DNA of 64,000 nt from Clostridiaceae bacterium. Lineage in GTDB: Bacteria > Bacillota > Clostridia > Lachnospirales > Lachnospiraceae. The notes under the pieces are model-generated. The model saw only the letters and a program-made list of their open reading frames with translations. It searched no databases and was not told the DNA's origin. The DNA lies in the NCBI GenBank assembly GCA_009911305.1, contig QXXC01000013.1, positions 29,881-93,880 of the forward strand. The letters run 5' to 3'. Shown one piece after another: positions 29,167-38,591 of this stretch (its first letter is position 1; each line of letters starts with the position of its first letter). A program made the translations under genes and the position numbers.

Positions 29167-29214
29167 GCCGTAAAACGCACGTGTCTGACAGGAGTATCCG
29201 TATATTTGCAAATG

Positions 29215-29244
29215 AAAAAGTCCTCTGCCACCCGGCAAAGGACT
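29215..29244 (-). terminator. Rho-independent terminator, minus strand, after lysA
   Basis: AGTCCT (29219-29224) pairs with AGGACT (29239-29244), with an inner TGCC/GGCA. Read on the minus strand the stem is followed by TTTTTC. It lies about 330 bases downstream of lysA and would end that transcript. Confidence 0.6.
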
Positions 29245-29490
29245 CATTCATTTGGGATTTCGGAATTTCAAAAAGTTCTAAGGACTTTCTAACGTTTGTA
29301 TCGTGCATTTATTATGGTTATAGTATAGCACGCTTTGCCGTAAAATGTTTGTATAGTATTTGAATAAATTATGAAGAAATTCTTAATATTCCAATTTCCC
29401 ATGCAATAAAAATGACGGTTTCTGCATTATTGCAGGTTTAAACTTATCTGGGCGATCTGTGCTGCCTTATAAAGTGATGCTGCCACGCTC

Positions 29491-29566
29491 CGGAGCGTGT
29501 CTGAAAAATGCTTTCTGCCAGATGCGCGTTCCGCTTTGTGGGAAACTTGGGCCAAATGAACGCGGC
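29491..29566. repeat. MITE family 1, left half only
   Basis: GGAGCGTGTCTGAAAAATGC followed by TTTCTGCCAGATGCGCGTTC matches the left half of family 1. The copy breaks off in a region (GGCCAAATGAACGCGGC) that abuts the lysA stop codon at 29571, so the right half has been lost. Confidence 0.75.
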
Positions 29567-29570
29567 ATTC

Positions 29571-30830
29571 TCACTCAAACAATCCGCTGAAATCAAACGT
29601 AGCAAAATAATCCTTCGGCGTCTCCGCGCGGCGGATCATCTGTACGGATCCATCCTCCTTCAAAAGCAGCTCCGCTGACCGGAGCTTGCCGTTATAGTTA
29701 TACCCCATAGCAAAACCATGTGCTCCCGTATCGTGAATAACGAGGATATCCCCCTTTTCGATCTCCGGCAGCATCCGGTCAATGGCGAATTTGTCATTAT
29801 TTTCACAAAGCGAGCCTGTGACATCGTATTTGTGATCATGGGGCCTGTCCTCTTTTCCCATTACGGTGATGTGATGGTAAGCGCCGTACATGGCCGGGCG
29901 CATAAGGTTTACGGCGCAGGCATCGACTCCGATGTATTCCTTGTGCGTGTGCTTTTCGTGGATGGCCGTAGTCACCAGGCAGCCGTAAGGCCCCAGCATA
30001 AAGCGCCCCAGCTCTGTGCAGAGCGCCACGTCTCCCATGCCGGCCGGGACGAGGATCTCTTCATATGCCTGTCTGACGCCTTCCCCGATGGCCGCGATAT
30101 CGTTCGCCTCCTGATCCGGGCGGTAGGGGATCCCGATTCCGCCTGAGAGATTGATAAAGCGGATGTCAGCTCCTGTCTCCTCCTTAAGCTGCACGGCTTT
30201 TTCAAATAAAACCCTTGCAAGCATGGGGTAATACTCATTGGTCACTGTATTGCTGGCCAGGAAGGCGTGGATCCCGAACCGCTTCGCCCCCTTTTCCTGA
30301 AGAACCCGGAACGCCTCTTTTAGCTGCGCGGCCGTCATGCCGTACTTGGAATCACCCGGGTTGTCCATAATGTCATTGCTGATCTTAAACAGCCCGCCGG
30401 GATTATAGCGGCAGCTAATCGTCTCCGGGATATGGCCGATGGTTTTCTCCAGAAAATCAATATGCGTAAAATCATCCAGGTTGATAATGGCTCCCAGCCG
30501 GTCGGCAAGCCGGAATTCCTCTGCCGGCGTGTCATTCGAGGAAAACATGATCAGCTCCCCCCTGTATCCCATGGCCTCTGCCATCAGAAGCTCTGTCTCC
30601 GAGGAACAGTCCACCCCGCACCCGAGCTCCTTTAAAATATCAATAATGAACGGATTCGGCGTCGCCTTTACGGCAAAATACTCCCTGAAACCGGGATTCC
30701 AGGAAAACGCCTCCTTAAGTTTTTGCGCATTTCTGCGGATCCCCTTCTCATCATAGAGATGGAACGGAGTCGGATAGGTCTTTTTCATCTCCCGGAGCTG
30801 CTCCAGGGTAACAAACGGCTTCTTTTCCAC
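29571..30830 (-). CDS. lysA: Diaminopimelate decarboxylase
   Basis: PLP alanine-racemase-fold enzyme for the last step of lysine synthesis. The PLP lysine is in YFAVKATPNP, the glycine loop in LSGGIGIPY, ELGRFMLGPYG binds phosphate/substrate, and VTGSLCENND carries the second-domain Cys. Start is GTG 30830 with GGAGGAG upstream. 419 residues, near-standard. A MITE fragment touches the stop. No lysine riboswitch fits in the roughly 145-bp upstream gap. Confidence 0.93.
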   Translation of the reverse strand: MEKKPFVTLEQLREMKKTYPTPFHLYDEKGIRRNAQKLKEAFSWNPGFREYFAVKATPNPFIIDILKELGCGVDCSSETELLMAEAMGYRGELIMFSSNDTPAEEFRLADRLGAIINLDDFTHIDFLEKTIGHIPETISCRYNPGGLFKISNDIMDNPGDSKYGMTAAQLKEAFRVLQEKGAKRFGIHAFLASNTVTNEYYPMLARVLFEKAVQLKEETGADIRFINLSGGIGIPYRPDQEANDIAAIGEGVRQAYEEILVPAGMGDVALCTELGRFMLGPYGCLVTTAIHEKHTHKEYIGVDACAVNLMRPAMYGAYHHITVMGKEDRPHDHKYDVTGSLCENNDKFAIDRMLPEIEKGDILVIHDTGAHGFAMGYNYNGKLRSAELLLKEDGSVQMIRRAETPKDYFATFDFSGLFE

Positions 30831-30929
30831 TTTTCAATCTCCTCCAAACGTATCAAAGAAGCCTGAACCGGCTGCGGAGACGATGCTTCCCCCGCAGACG
30901 GATCAGACCCCTTTGTCTTTTCCTATTTA

Positions 30930-30958
30930 TTTATACACTACTTTATGAAATGAATCAA
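30930..30958 (-). promoter_or_regulatory. Promoter of lysA
   Basis: On the minus strand, TTGATT (30953-30958), a 17-bp spacer and TATAAA (30930-30935), about 100 bp before the lysA start. Confidence 0.65.
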
Positions 30959-30976
30959 CCGAAATGCCTGAACGTT

Positions 30977-32674
30977 TCAGGCATCCTTTAACTGGAACTT
31001 TCCAATCAGGGCCTTCAGCATGTTTGCCTGCCCGGAGAGCTCCTCGCTGGCGGCGGCGCTCTCTTCAGCCGTGGCGCTGTTGTTCTGTACAACCGCTGAG
31101 ATCTGATCGATATTCTGGAGCATCTGGTTCGCGGCATCCACCTCTACATAGGAGATGTTCTTGATATTCATCACGATACCGGCCGCCTCTTTTGAATTCT
31201 TTGCCGCCTGGCCCACCGCTTCCTCTGTTCTCTCGGCAATATCCATGCCCTCTTTCACAGCCCTGGAGGACTCGGAAATGAGAGACGTCGTGCTCTTGGC
31301 CGCCTCCGCTGACTTCTGAGCCAGGTTTCGCACCTCATCCGCCACCACCGCAAAGCCTTTTCCGGCGGATCCGGCCCTTGCAGCCTCGACCGCCGCGTTC
31401 AGGGCAAGAATATTCGTCTGGAATGCAATGTCGTCAATGGTCTTCACAATGTGCTCAATCTCAAGAGAGGAGCTCTCAATATTGTGCATGGCCTTCACCA
31501 TCTCCTCCATCTCCTCCATGCCGTTGTTCAGAGCAGCTTCCGCCTGTCCTACAAGTTCTGCGGCTGTCTGCGTCTGATCCGCCATCTTATGAAGATCGTT
31601 CGTGATATCCGCCACGGAGGCTGACAGCTCTTCCACCGAAGCGGCCTGCTCGGTAGCTCCCTGGGAAAGTCCCTGCGCGCCTGAGGATACCTGATCCGCG
31701 CCGCTGTTCACCTGTTCCGAAGCCATCCTGATGTTTCTCAGGGTAGAGCTGAGCATCCCGTTAATCTGCCTTAAGGACAAAAGCACATTCCGGTAATCGC
31801 CTATGTAATTGTCCTCGCATCTGGTCCGAATCGAGAAATTGCCGTTCGCCATCTCGCCTAACAGATATCTGATATCCTCAATAATCTCCTTCTGGAACTG
31901 CTGGAACCGCTTAATGGAAGCCGCTGTCTTCCCGATCTCCGTGTTATCCTCTTCAATGTCAAAGGGACCGTCCAGATTACCCTCGGAAAATTCTTTCATT
32001 TTCTTCTCAATCTTAATGATAGGCAGAATCAGCTCCTTTAAGACAAACAGAATCACGCAAATCTGGGCGCACAGTATGATTCCCACGCAGACATAGACAA
32101 TCACCGTAAAAATCACAACCTTGCTGTATATCCCGCTGACCTCATCCTCCATCCTCTTTTTGATGGCTGCGTCAAACTTGGTCACAACATCCTGAACCTG
32201 CTGAACCCCGGACTCATATTCGTCCCCGTAAAGGATGGTATACGCCTGTTCCCTGTGCCCCTGCTCCGTCAGCTTCATCGCCTGATCCTCCAGGGGAACC
32301 AGATTATTCGACAATGAGGAGATCTGATCCACCATGGCGGACTCCTCCGGAGTAATGCCAATGGACTTCATGGTCGCCACATGCTTTTCCCTGTTCTTAT
32401 CTGTATTCACTTCTTTCCAGTAGTTGTCATAATACTCTTTCTTTCCTGTCACGGCATAGCTCCTGACCTCCTTGGTCAGATAGGTCGATGCATCGGAAAA
32501 GCCGTCCGCAGCGACAATCAGATTTGTCTGGTTGCTGAGGGCCAGCGTCAGCTTCCGGTTAAACCTCGCCACGGAAAACATGGAAAACGCGCATAAAAGA
32601 ATCAGGATAATCGTGATAATACTTAGCAGCTTCGTCTTCGCCGATTTTGTCATTTTATTCATTGCCATATTCAT
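30977..32674 (-). CDS. Methyl-accepting chemotaxis protein
   Basis: Transmembrane chemoreceptor of 565 residues. A first membrane segment (about 16-34), a roughly 150-residue helical sensor region of four-helix type with a conserved [12 protein letters not shown] stretch, a second segment (about 188-210), HAMP, and the cytoplasmic coiled coil. The signalling tip is [19 protein letters not shown]. No other chemotaxis or motility gene is in the window, so it is an orphan receptor. The ligand cannot be inferred. GGAGGAAAT precedes the ATG. Confidence 0.95.
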   Translation of the reverse strand: MNMAMNKMTKSAKTKLLSIITIILILLCAFSMFSVARFNRKLTLALSNQTNLIVAADGFSDASTYLTKEVRSYAVTGKKEYYDNYWKEVNTDKNREKHVATMKSIGITPEESAMVDQISSLSNNLVPLEDQAMKLTEQGHREQAYTILYGDEYESGVQQVQDVVTKFDAAIKKRMEDEVSGIYSKVVIFTVIVYVCVGIILCAQICVILFVLKELILPIIKIEKKMKEFSEGNLDGPFDIEEDNTEIGKTAASIKRFQQFQKEIIEDIRYLLGEMANGNFSIRTRCEDNYIGDYRNVLLSLRQINGMLSSTLRNIRMASEQVNSGADQVSSGAQGLSQGATEQAASVEELSASVADITNDLHKMADQTQTAAELVGQAEAALNNGMEEMEEMVKAMHNIESSSLEIEHIVKTIDDIAFQTNILALNAAVEAARAGSAGKGFAVVADEVRNLAQKSAEAAKSTTSLISESSRAVKEGMDIAERTEEAVGQAAKNSKEAAGIVMNIKNISYVEVDAANQMLQNIDQISAVVQNNSATAEESAAASEELSGQANMLKALIGKFQLKDA

Positions 32675-32708
32675 ATTTCCTCCCCATGTGTAGGAACGGC
32701 GGCCGGGC

Positions 32709-34145
32709 TCAGTCTACCACAACCACGCGCATAATGTTCGTATCCGTCGCTGGTTCATGACGGCTGGAGTGCGTCACCACGCCAGCCGTGGCAACCACCA
32801 AATCCTGTTCTTTTATAATACCTTTGCTCTTTAAAAGCTCTACTGAGGAATAAATCAGCACATCCGTCGATTCAGCGCGCTTCGCATGCAGGGGCTTTAC
32901 ACCCCAGTAAAGCTGCATCTGCCTCACGGACGCCATGCTGGGCGACAGGCCCACAACCGCCGTCTTCGGACGCCATTTGGAAAGCATCCTCGCCGTAAAG
33001 CCGCTGATCGTCGGCGCTACAATCGCCTTTGCGCCCAGCTCCTGGGCCGTCGCTACGGACGAGTAGCAGACCGCGTTGGAAATATTCCCCGCATGTTCTC
33101 CTTTCACCCTCCTCCTCTGGTAGGACAGATAATCCAGATACTGCTCCGAATCCTCCACAATCTGGCACATCATCCGCACTGCCTCTGCCGGATAATTTCC
33201 CATCGCCGTCTCCCCTGACAGCATCACCGCATCTGTTCCGTCATAAACGGCATTGGCCACGTCCGCCACTTCCGCCCGGGTGGGGCGCGGATTGCGTATC
33301 ATGGAATCCAGCATCTGGGTGGCTGTGATCACCACCTTGCACGCCTCATTGCACTTGCGGATCAGGATCTTCTGGATATGGGGAACCTTCTCCGCCGGAA
33401 TCTCCACGCCCATATCGCCGCGCGCCACCATGATCCCGTCGCTGGCCTCAATGATCTCATCGATGTGCTCAATGCCCTCTGCATTCTCGATCTTGGAAAT
33501 AATCTGCATCCGGGAACCGTTTTCATCAAGAATCCGGCGGATCTCGCGAACCGCCTCCGCATTCCGCACAAACGAGGCGGCCACAAAATCAAAGCCGGCC
33601 TCAATCCCGAAACGGATATCCTCCCGATCCTTTTCCGTCAGGGCTGGCAGGCGGACCTTTACATTCGGCACATTCACGCCCTTTCTCTCGCCCAGCTCCC
33701 CTCCGTTTATAATCCGGCACACGATCTCGCAGCCCCGGATCTCTGTAACCTCCAGCTCTATCAGGCCGTCGTCAATGAGAATCCTGCTTCCTGCCTGTAC
33801 ATCCTGCGCAAGCCCGTCATAGTTGATGAACCCCCGGCTTTCATCCCCGATGATCTCCTCTGTGGTCAGCACGTACGTACCGCCCTCCTTCAGAGTAACC
33901 TTCTGCCCGTCTTTGAGCCTTCCGGTGCGTATCTCCGGCCCCTTGGTGTCCAAAAGAGCGGCGATGGGGAGATCAAGCTCTTCCCTGACGCTCTCAAGAA
34001 GCGCAAGACGCTTCCTGTGCTCCTCGTGATCGCCATGGGAAAAATTAAACCTGGCCACATCCATTCCGTTCAGCGCCATCTGCCGGAGAACCTCCCGGTC
34101 ATCCGAATTCGGCCCCATCGTACAGACAATCTTTGTCTTCTTCAT
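32709..34145 (-). CDS. pyk: Pyruvate kinase
   Basis: Glycolytic enzyme converting phosphoenolpyruvate and ADP to pyruvate and [23 protein letters not shown] starts the TIM barrel, [16 protein letters not shown] holds the catalytic Lys region, and [17 protein letters not shown] and ATQMLDSMI follow. At 478 residues it has the regular C-terminal domain and lacks the extra PEP-utilizer domain seen in many Bacilli. It has its own ribosome site and ends 35 bp before the chemoreceptor gene. Confidence 0.97.
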   Translation of the reverse strand: MKKTKIVCTMGPNSDDREVLRQMALNGMDVARFNFSHGDHEEHRKRLALLESVREELDLPIAALLDTKGPEIRTGRLKDGQKVTLKEGGTYVLTTEEIIGDESRGFINYDGLAQDVQAGSRILIDDGLIELEVTEIRGCEIVCRIINGGELGERKGVNVPNVKVRLPALTEKDREDIRFGIEAGFDFVAASFVRNAEAVREIRRILDENGSRMQIISKIENAEGIEHIDEIIEASDGIMVARGDMGVEIPAEKVPHIQKILIRKCNEACKVVITATQMLDSMIRNPRPTRAEVADVANAVYDGTDAVMLSGETAMGNYPAEAVRMMCQIVEDSEQYLDYLSYQRRRVKGEHAGNISNAVCYSSVATAQELGAKAIVAPTISGFTARMLSKWRPKTAVVGLSPSMASVRQMQLYWGVKPLHAKRAESTDVLIYSSVELLKSKGIIKEQDLVVATAGVVTHSSRHEPATDTNIMRVVVVD

Positions 34146-34215
34146 TCCTCTGCCTCCTGTTCCCCTTCTATAAAAAACATAATGATATAGCTGACGGCCG
34201 GTCTGCCCGCCGCCG

Positions 34216-35049
34216 CTACAAATCTTCCTCTGTCACATGCTTATGCGTGTACAGATGATCCATGCAGTATTCGAGTCCGCCTGCACACTTCGAGCAGTAG
34301 CGGAATTCCAGATCCGGATCATCCTTTTCGGTCCGGCCGCAGACCGCACATTTATGATGGCTGAGCGCGATCTTCTGGATCTTCGCCCGCTTTACCTCCG
34401 CTTTATACGCGCGCTTTCTCTTCAGCTCCCTGGGGCTTACAGACGTATAATTCCTCGTCATCATGAAGAAAATGATAAAATTAAGCAGCGCCAGGCCGAT
34501 ACACAGCCTTACCGCCATCCCTCCTGTGATGAAATCATAAAGGAACTGCGCGCCGACGAAGATCCCAAGCCATTTTGCCTTGATTGGCAGGATGCCCATC
34601 ACCCAGAACTGTGTCTGAGGGAAGGTGGCGGCAAAGGCCAGAAACAGCGATTCATTCAGGTAATAGGTGCTCATCGGATAGGAAACACGGGTAAGGCCAT
34701 AGATGATAAACGCTGCTGCGATGTGCCCCAGCACGCCCATAAAAAAGTAGACGTTAAAACGGAATGTCCCCCATACCTGCTCAAGCGTGGATCCAAGAGA
34801 ATAATAAAGGTACAGGGCAATCAGGTTAAAAAATACGCCTGAAGAAGGCGGACAGATCAGAAACGTCACCAAACGCCAGACCTGGCCGTGCAGGACAGCC
34901 CCTGCGTCCAGCGATAAATACATGTAATAAATCATCGGATTCACAAGATGAACCGCAAGGCCGACGATATACAGTCCGACAATATAATACATCAGATTCG
35001 GGATCGCATATCTTCCGAATTTCCGTTCCAGCTTTCTGAAAAAGTTCAT
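34216..35049 (-). CDS. Rhomboid-like membrane protein without protease residues, with a zinc ribbon
   Basis: Six hydrophobic segments in the first 190 residues follow the rhomboid/derlin pattern (GQVWRLVTFLICPP corresponds to the WR region). The catalytic GxSG is replaced by YYLNESLF and no membrane histidine is found, so proteolysis is unlikely. The C-terminal 60 residues are basic, then carry a predicted zinc ribbon (CAVCG, CSKC, YCMDHLYTH). 277 residues. The architecture suggests a derlin-like pseudoprotease; the role is unknown. Confidence 0.7.
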   Translation of the reverse strand: MNFFRKLERKFGRYAIPNLMYYIVGLYIVGLAVHLVNPMIYYMYLSLDAGAVLHGQVWRLVTFLICPPSSGVFFNLIALYLYYSLGSTLEQVWGTFRFNVYFFMGVLGHIAAAFIIYGLTRVSYPMSTYYLNESLFLAFAATFPQTQFWVMGILPIKAKWLGIFVGAQFLYDFITGGMAVRLCIGLALLNFIIFFMMTRNYTSVSPRELKRKRAYKAEVKRAKIQKIALSHHKCAVCGRTEKDDPDLEFRYCSKCAGGLEYCMDHLYTHKHVTEEDL

Positions 35050-35170
35050 ATTTCACATCCTCTCTGCCTCTGGTTTTATTATAAAGATCGCCTGCAATTT
35101 TGTCAAATAAAAAACGAAAAAGCCTCTGTAAGCACAGAAAAAATCTATGTTTACAAGGCTTTCCATACCA

Positions 35171-35243
35171 TGAGGCATCGGGGATTCGAACCCCGGACAA
35201 CTTGATTAAAAGTCAAGTGCTCTGCCGACTGAGCTAATACCCC
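35171..35243 (-). tRNA. tRNA-Lys(TTT)
   Basis: 73-nt cloverleaf on the minus strand: GGGGTAT acceptor, D-arm GCTC/GAGC, anticodon loop CTTTTAA, T-arm CGGGG TTCGAAT CCCCG. CCA is not encoded. Last of four tRNA genes from one promoter. Confidence 0.97.
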
Positions 35244-35251
35244 CTATTCAA

Positions 35252-35323
35252 CTGGGCTAGTTGGATTCGAACCAACGAGTGCAGGAGTCAAAGTCCTGTG
35301 CCTTACCGCTTGGCGATAGCCCA
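35252..35323 (-). tRNA. tRNA-Gln(TTG)
   Basis: 72-nt cloverleaf: TGGGCTA acceptor, anticodon stem CAGGA/TCCTG with loop CTTTGAC, T-arm GTTGG TTCGAAT CCAAC. CCA is not encoded. About 100 bp separate it from tRNA-His. Confidence 0.97.
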
Positions 35324-35425
35324 TCAGCAATAGAAAAGGCCGCCTAAGCGACTTCGATCCGCCGTGAGGCGATCCCGCCCGAAGGGCTTTCCTGCTATAC
35401 AAATCTCCCGTATAACCAGAAAAAA

Positions 35426-35500
35426 GGTGGATATAGGGATTCGAACCCTAGGCCTCCAGAGCCACAATCTGGCGCGCTAACCAACTGCGCTATATCCACC
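35426..35500 (-). tRNA. tRNA-His(GTG)
   Basis: 75 nt including the extra 5' G (position -1) opposite C73. Anticodon stem CCAGA/TCTGG with loop TTGTGGC; T-arm TAGGG TTCGAAT CCCTA. Confidence 0.97.
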
Positions 35501-35539
35501 ACATTCCATGAATCTGCAAAACCGTCCCTGCAGATCCAA

Positions 35540-35613
<74 letters not shown>

Positions 35614-35668
35614 ATATTCACTTTGTATTCTGTCAGCTGATTGATTCTGACTGATTGACAGCAAAGGT

Positions 35669-35697
35669 AGTATATACTAAATCGCCTCTGCTGTCAA
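35669..35697 (-). promoter_or_regulatory. Strong promoter of the tRNA cluster
   Basis: On the minus strand, perfect TTGACA (35692-35697), a 17-bp spacer and TATACT (35669-35674), about 55 bp before tRNA-Arg. Confidence 0.85.
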
Positions 35698-35756
35698 GCA
35701 TATTTTTACGAATTCATCCGATTTTTTTGCCGGAATGCTGCGGCTCACGGCTTAAA

Positions 35757-36989
35757 TCAGGGACAGCTCCGGCCGGGGACGCCGCGAAAAGGCCGCCGAA
35801 ACCACGCTTTCATGGTATCCAGCACCTTTACCAGCTCATCCTCCTCTATCACATAAGGAACCATCGCATACAGGCAGTTGAGGAACGGGCGGCTGAACAC
35901 GCCTCTTTCATATGCAAACTGCTGATAGCCTTTCAGCACGGACGCATCCGCCGCCTCCGCGCAGACGCATCCGCCCATGATCCGGATCTCGCGGATGCGC
36001 GGATCCGCAAAGCCCTCCATCTCCCGGCGCGTGATCGCTTCAATCGTTCGGATTTTTGACAGGTAGTCTCCTGTTTCAAAGAGTTCAATGGATTTGAGCG
36101 CCACGCTGCACGCCAGGGCGTTTCCCATGAAGGTCGGGCCGTGCATCAGGGCATGCTCCGGATGTTCATCGTAAAAGCCGTCAAAGACCTTTTTCCTGGC
36201 AATCGTCGCCGCATGGCCGATATATCCCCCGGTCAGGGCTTTTCCGAGCACCAGGATATCCGGCAGCACCAGATCCGACACAAAGCGTCTGCCTGTACGG
36301 CCAAAGCCTGTGGCCACCTCGTCAAATATCAGGAGCACCCCATACCGGTCGCACAGCTCTCTGGCGCGCTTCAGAAAGGAGACATCATACATGCGCATGC
36401 CTCCCGCCCCCTGGAGAAGCGGTTCCACAATCAGGCAGTTGAGGCGGTCATGATAGTTCTCAAAAGCCTGTTCAAGGGCCCCTGTTTCGGTGGGGATATG
36501 CACGACATGGCGGCTGGGGCCGTATGCCTTCAGCACGAAGTGGTAATCCTCGTCGTCGCCTGCCTCCATCGTTTTAAAGGTGTCTCCGTGGTAGGCATGC
36601 TCCAGGGCGAGGATCATCGTGCGCTCCATTTCCCCGCGGTTCATGTAATATTGCAGCGCCATTTTAAGCGCCACCTCCACGGCCACGCTCCCCGAATCGG
36701 AGAAAAACGTGTAGTCCAGATCCCCGGGAAGCCAGTCCGCAAGCTTTTGCGAAAGCCGCTTCACCGGTTCATGGGTCAGGCCCCCGAGCATGACATGGGA
36801 AAACTTTTCCGCCTGTGAAATAAGCGCCCGGTTCAGCTCCGGGTGTCTGTAGCCGTGGATCACGCTCCACCAGGAGGATACGGAATCAATCAGCTTTTTC
36901 TCCCTGGTATATAAATAAACGCCCTCTGCGTCCACTATCTCGTAAGGCGCTTTCATGGTTTTCATCTGCTCATACGGATACCAGATCAT
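35757..36989 (-). CDS. bioA: Adenosylmethionine-8-amino-7-oxononanoate aminotransferase
   Basis: PLP class-III aminotransferase making 7,8-diaminononanoate (DAPA) in biotin synthesis. It begins MIWYPYEQM, as BioA does; SWWSVIHGYRHPELN, FDEVATGFGRTG and the PLP lysine in LGKALTGGYIG are present. 410 residues, somewhat short of the 420-450 usual. The start overlaps the bioD stop (ATGA). bioB, bioF and the pimelate genes are not in the window. Confidence 0.94.
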   Translation of the reverse strand: MIWYPYEQMKTMKAPYEIVDAEGVYLYTREKKLIDSVSSWWSVIHGYRHPELNRALISQAEKFSHVMLGGLTHEPVKRLSQKLADWLPGDLDYTFFSDSGSVAVEVALKMALQYYMNRGEMERTMILALEHAYHGDTFKTMEAGDDEDYHFVLKAYGPSRHVVHIPTETGALEQAFENYHDRLNCLIVEPLLQGAGGMRMYDVSFLKRARELCDRYGVLLIFDEVATGFGRTGRRFVSDLVLPDILVLGKALTGGYIGHAATIARKKVFDGFYDEHPEHALMHGPTFMGNALACSVALKSIELFETGDYLSKIRTIEAITRREMEGFADPRIREIRIMGGCVCAEAADASVLKGYQQFAYERGVFSRPFLNCLYAMVPYVIEEDELVKVLDTMKAWFRRPFRGVPGRSCP

Positions 36990-37681
36990 GGCCCAACCTC
37001 CTCATACAGCGCTTTCAGACCGTCTCCCGACAGCTCCAGATCCAGGCAGCCATCCCTTATGCAGGCTGCGACCTTTGCTCCTGTCACATACTCGCACATC
37101 TTCCGGTTATCCTCATGCAGCCTGTCCCCCGGACGGAAATGGTTCAATAGAATCCCTTTCAGGGGAATCCCCGTCTGCTTCATGTAAAAGGCGGTCAGGC
37201 CCACTGCGTTTATGGTCCCCAGCCCCGCGTCCGCCACAAGCAGGCAGCCCGCCCCGCAGGCCTTCACAATATCCGCCAGCCAGATCTCCTTTCCGTCAAA
37301 GCGTATCGGGCACAGGATCCCTCCGGAGCCCTCCATTGTCACATACTCATACGCCCCGCACAGTTCTGCAAACTGCTCAAGAACGCGCTCCATGCGGACC
37401 GGATTTCCCTCCATCCTGGCCGCCAGATGGGGGGAAACGGCGTGCTCATAAACATAGGGGCACATCTGTTCCAGAGGCTGGCTGATCCCTGATACCGTCT
37501 TCACATAAAGGGCGTCGCCGGGAATCAGCCTCCCGTCCTCCCCGCGTTCGTTTCCGCTCACAGCCGCCTTAAAGTAAGCCGCAGAAGCGCCGCTTTGCCG
37601 CAGCTTTTTCACAATCAGGCCGGCTGCATACGTCTTGCCGACATCCGTACCAGTGCCGGCGATAAAGAGCGCTTTACCCAT
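36986..37681 (-). CDS. bioD: Dethiobiotin synthetase
   Basis: ATP-dependent carboxylase closing the ureido ring to give dethiobiotin. P-loop is GTGTDVGKTY; the conserved EGSGGI follows at about residue 116. 231 residues. First gene of a bioDA operon read from a promoter that overlaps a BirA-like operator. TGAGGTGAG lies 7 bases before the ATG. Confidence 0.94.
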   Translation of the reverse strand: MGKALFIAGTGTDVGKTYAAGLIVKKLRQSGASAAYFKAAVSGNERGEDGRLIPGDALYVKTVSGISQPLEQMCPYVYEHAVSPHLAARMEGNPVRMERVLEQFAELCGAYEYVTMEGSGGILCPIRFDGKEIWLADIVKACGAGCLLVADAGLGTINAVGLTAFYMKQTGIPLKGILLNHFRPGDRLHEDNRKMCEYVTGAKVAACIRDGCLDLELSGDGLKALYEEVGP

Positions 37682-37707
37682 TTTCGTTTCTCACCTCAGA
37701 ATGATTA

Positions 37708-37746
37708 CAGCCGTTCAGGGGCGATCCCACACTGTCTGAACGGCTG
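37708..37746 (-). other. Perfect 11-bp hairpin in the bioDA leader
   Basis: CAGCCGTTCAG (37708-37718) pairs with CTGAACGGCTG (37736-37746). It lies between the promoter and bioD and is not followed by a T-run on the minus strand, so a processing or stability role is as likely as attenuation. Confidence 0.55.
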
Positions 37747-37774
37747 CGGATGGTCAGATGCTATCTCTCCATAG

Positions 37775-37827
37775 ATGATAACGCAATATGGCATTATTGT
37801 CAACTTATTTTTATTATCAGTTTACAT
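37775..37827 (-). promoter_or_regulatory. bioDA promoter overlapped by a BirA-like operator
   Basis: Minus-strand promoter: TTGACA (37798-37803), 17-bp spacer, TATCAT (37775-37780). An inverted repeat, TTGTCAACT (37797-37805) and AGTTTACAT (37819-37827), separated by 13 bp, covers the -35 box and resembles BirA operators (TTGTAAAC ... GTTTACAA). A biotin-responsive repressor binding here would block transcription. No birA gene is in the window. Confidence 0.6.
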
Positions 37828-37968
37828 TTTACCCCTCTCATAAACTGCAGCAATTCTGCCGCCATACACCGGCCAGATGTCTCCGGTGAGTGCAGCGCAG
37901 AGAAAGCCGCCGGATGTGCGCAGCACTCCGAACGGCTTTTCCCACCTGTTTTCTCTGCACTCCTCTGC

Positions 37969-38511
37969 TCATACCTCCTGCTCATACGGCATGAGCTCTG
38001 TCAGAAAATGCCTTTCCCGCAGCATTTCCTCAATCTCATCCAGTATCTCCTCCTGCTCTGCACTGACTCTGTGGAAATGGTAGCCGGAGGTAACGTTCAT
38101 CAGCGGGATCGATTTCCCGTTCTTAAGCCGCTCCAGAAACACCTGGACATCCCTGCGGTTTTTGATATTCAGGGGAGCTGACACCTTCCCGTAAATGCGG
38201 TGGTTGACAGCCACATCCAGCACGCAGCCCCCCAGATCCACGATGGAATTCAGTTCATCCATGGTCTGTTCATTCGTATGAAACACCTTGAAAAGGCGTA
38301 CCGCCTGCTTCGGCTCGTTTAAAATATAGCCCCTGGCCGTGGCCACAATGGGATGGCCCTCTGTCCGGAGCAGCGCGATATCCTGCACCACCACCTGACG
38401 GCTCACGCCGGTCTCCCTGCCAAGCGCGCCGCCTGACAGCGGCTTTGCCGACTGCCTCATCATGGCCAGTATCCTTTTCCTGCGATCTGCTCCGGTCATC
38501 GCTGTTTCCAT
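37969..38511 (-). CDS. niaR: NiaR-type transcriptional repressor (HTH plus 3H domain)
   Basis: 180 residues. An N-terminal DeoR-like winged helix (RKRILAMM through LRTEGHPIVATARGYIL) is followed by the 3H domain, whose histidines appear in VFHTNEQ, VNHRIYG and SGYHFHRVS. NiaR senses nicotinic acid and represses NAD synthesis and salvage genes. It is the last gene of nadA-nadB-nadC-niaR, which fits. About 290 bp separate it from bioD. Confidence 0.92.
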   Translation of the reverse strand: METAMTGADRRKRILAMMRQSAKPLSGGALGRETGVSRQVVVQDIALLRTEGHPIVATARGYILNEPKQAVRLFKVFHTNEQTMDELNSIVDLGGCVLDVAVNHRIYGKVSAPLNIKNRRDVQVFLERLKNGKSIPLMNVTSGYHFHRVSAEQEEILDEIEEMLRERHFLTELMPYEQEV

Positions 38512-38591
38512 CTGCCATCCCCTCCTAATCTGAAATCAAAAGCCAAACCGCACGCTCCGGATCCTGTCTGAAACGCCGCTCCCTCAATCCC

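Noticed and set aside
28827..29308. Protein-coding frames within the repeats at 28.8-29.3 kb
   Set aside because: They are translations of palindromic MITE sequence and of a terminator, with no ribosome sites.
29341..29490. A small RNA in the AT-rich stretch between the terminator and the MITE fragment
   Set aside because: Only weak promoter-like words and no stable fold that I could support.
30831..30976. Lysine riboswitch upstream of lysA
   Set aside because: The gap is too short and shows none of the expected multi-helix structure; a plain promoter is present.
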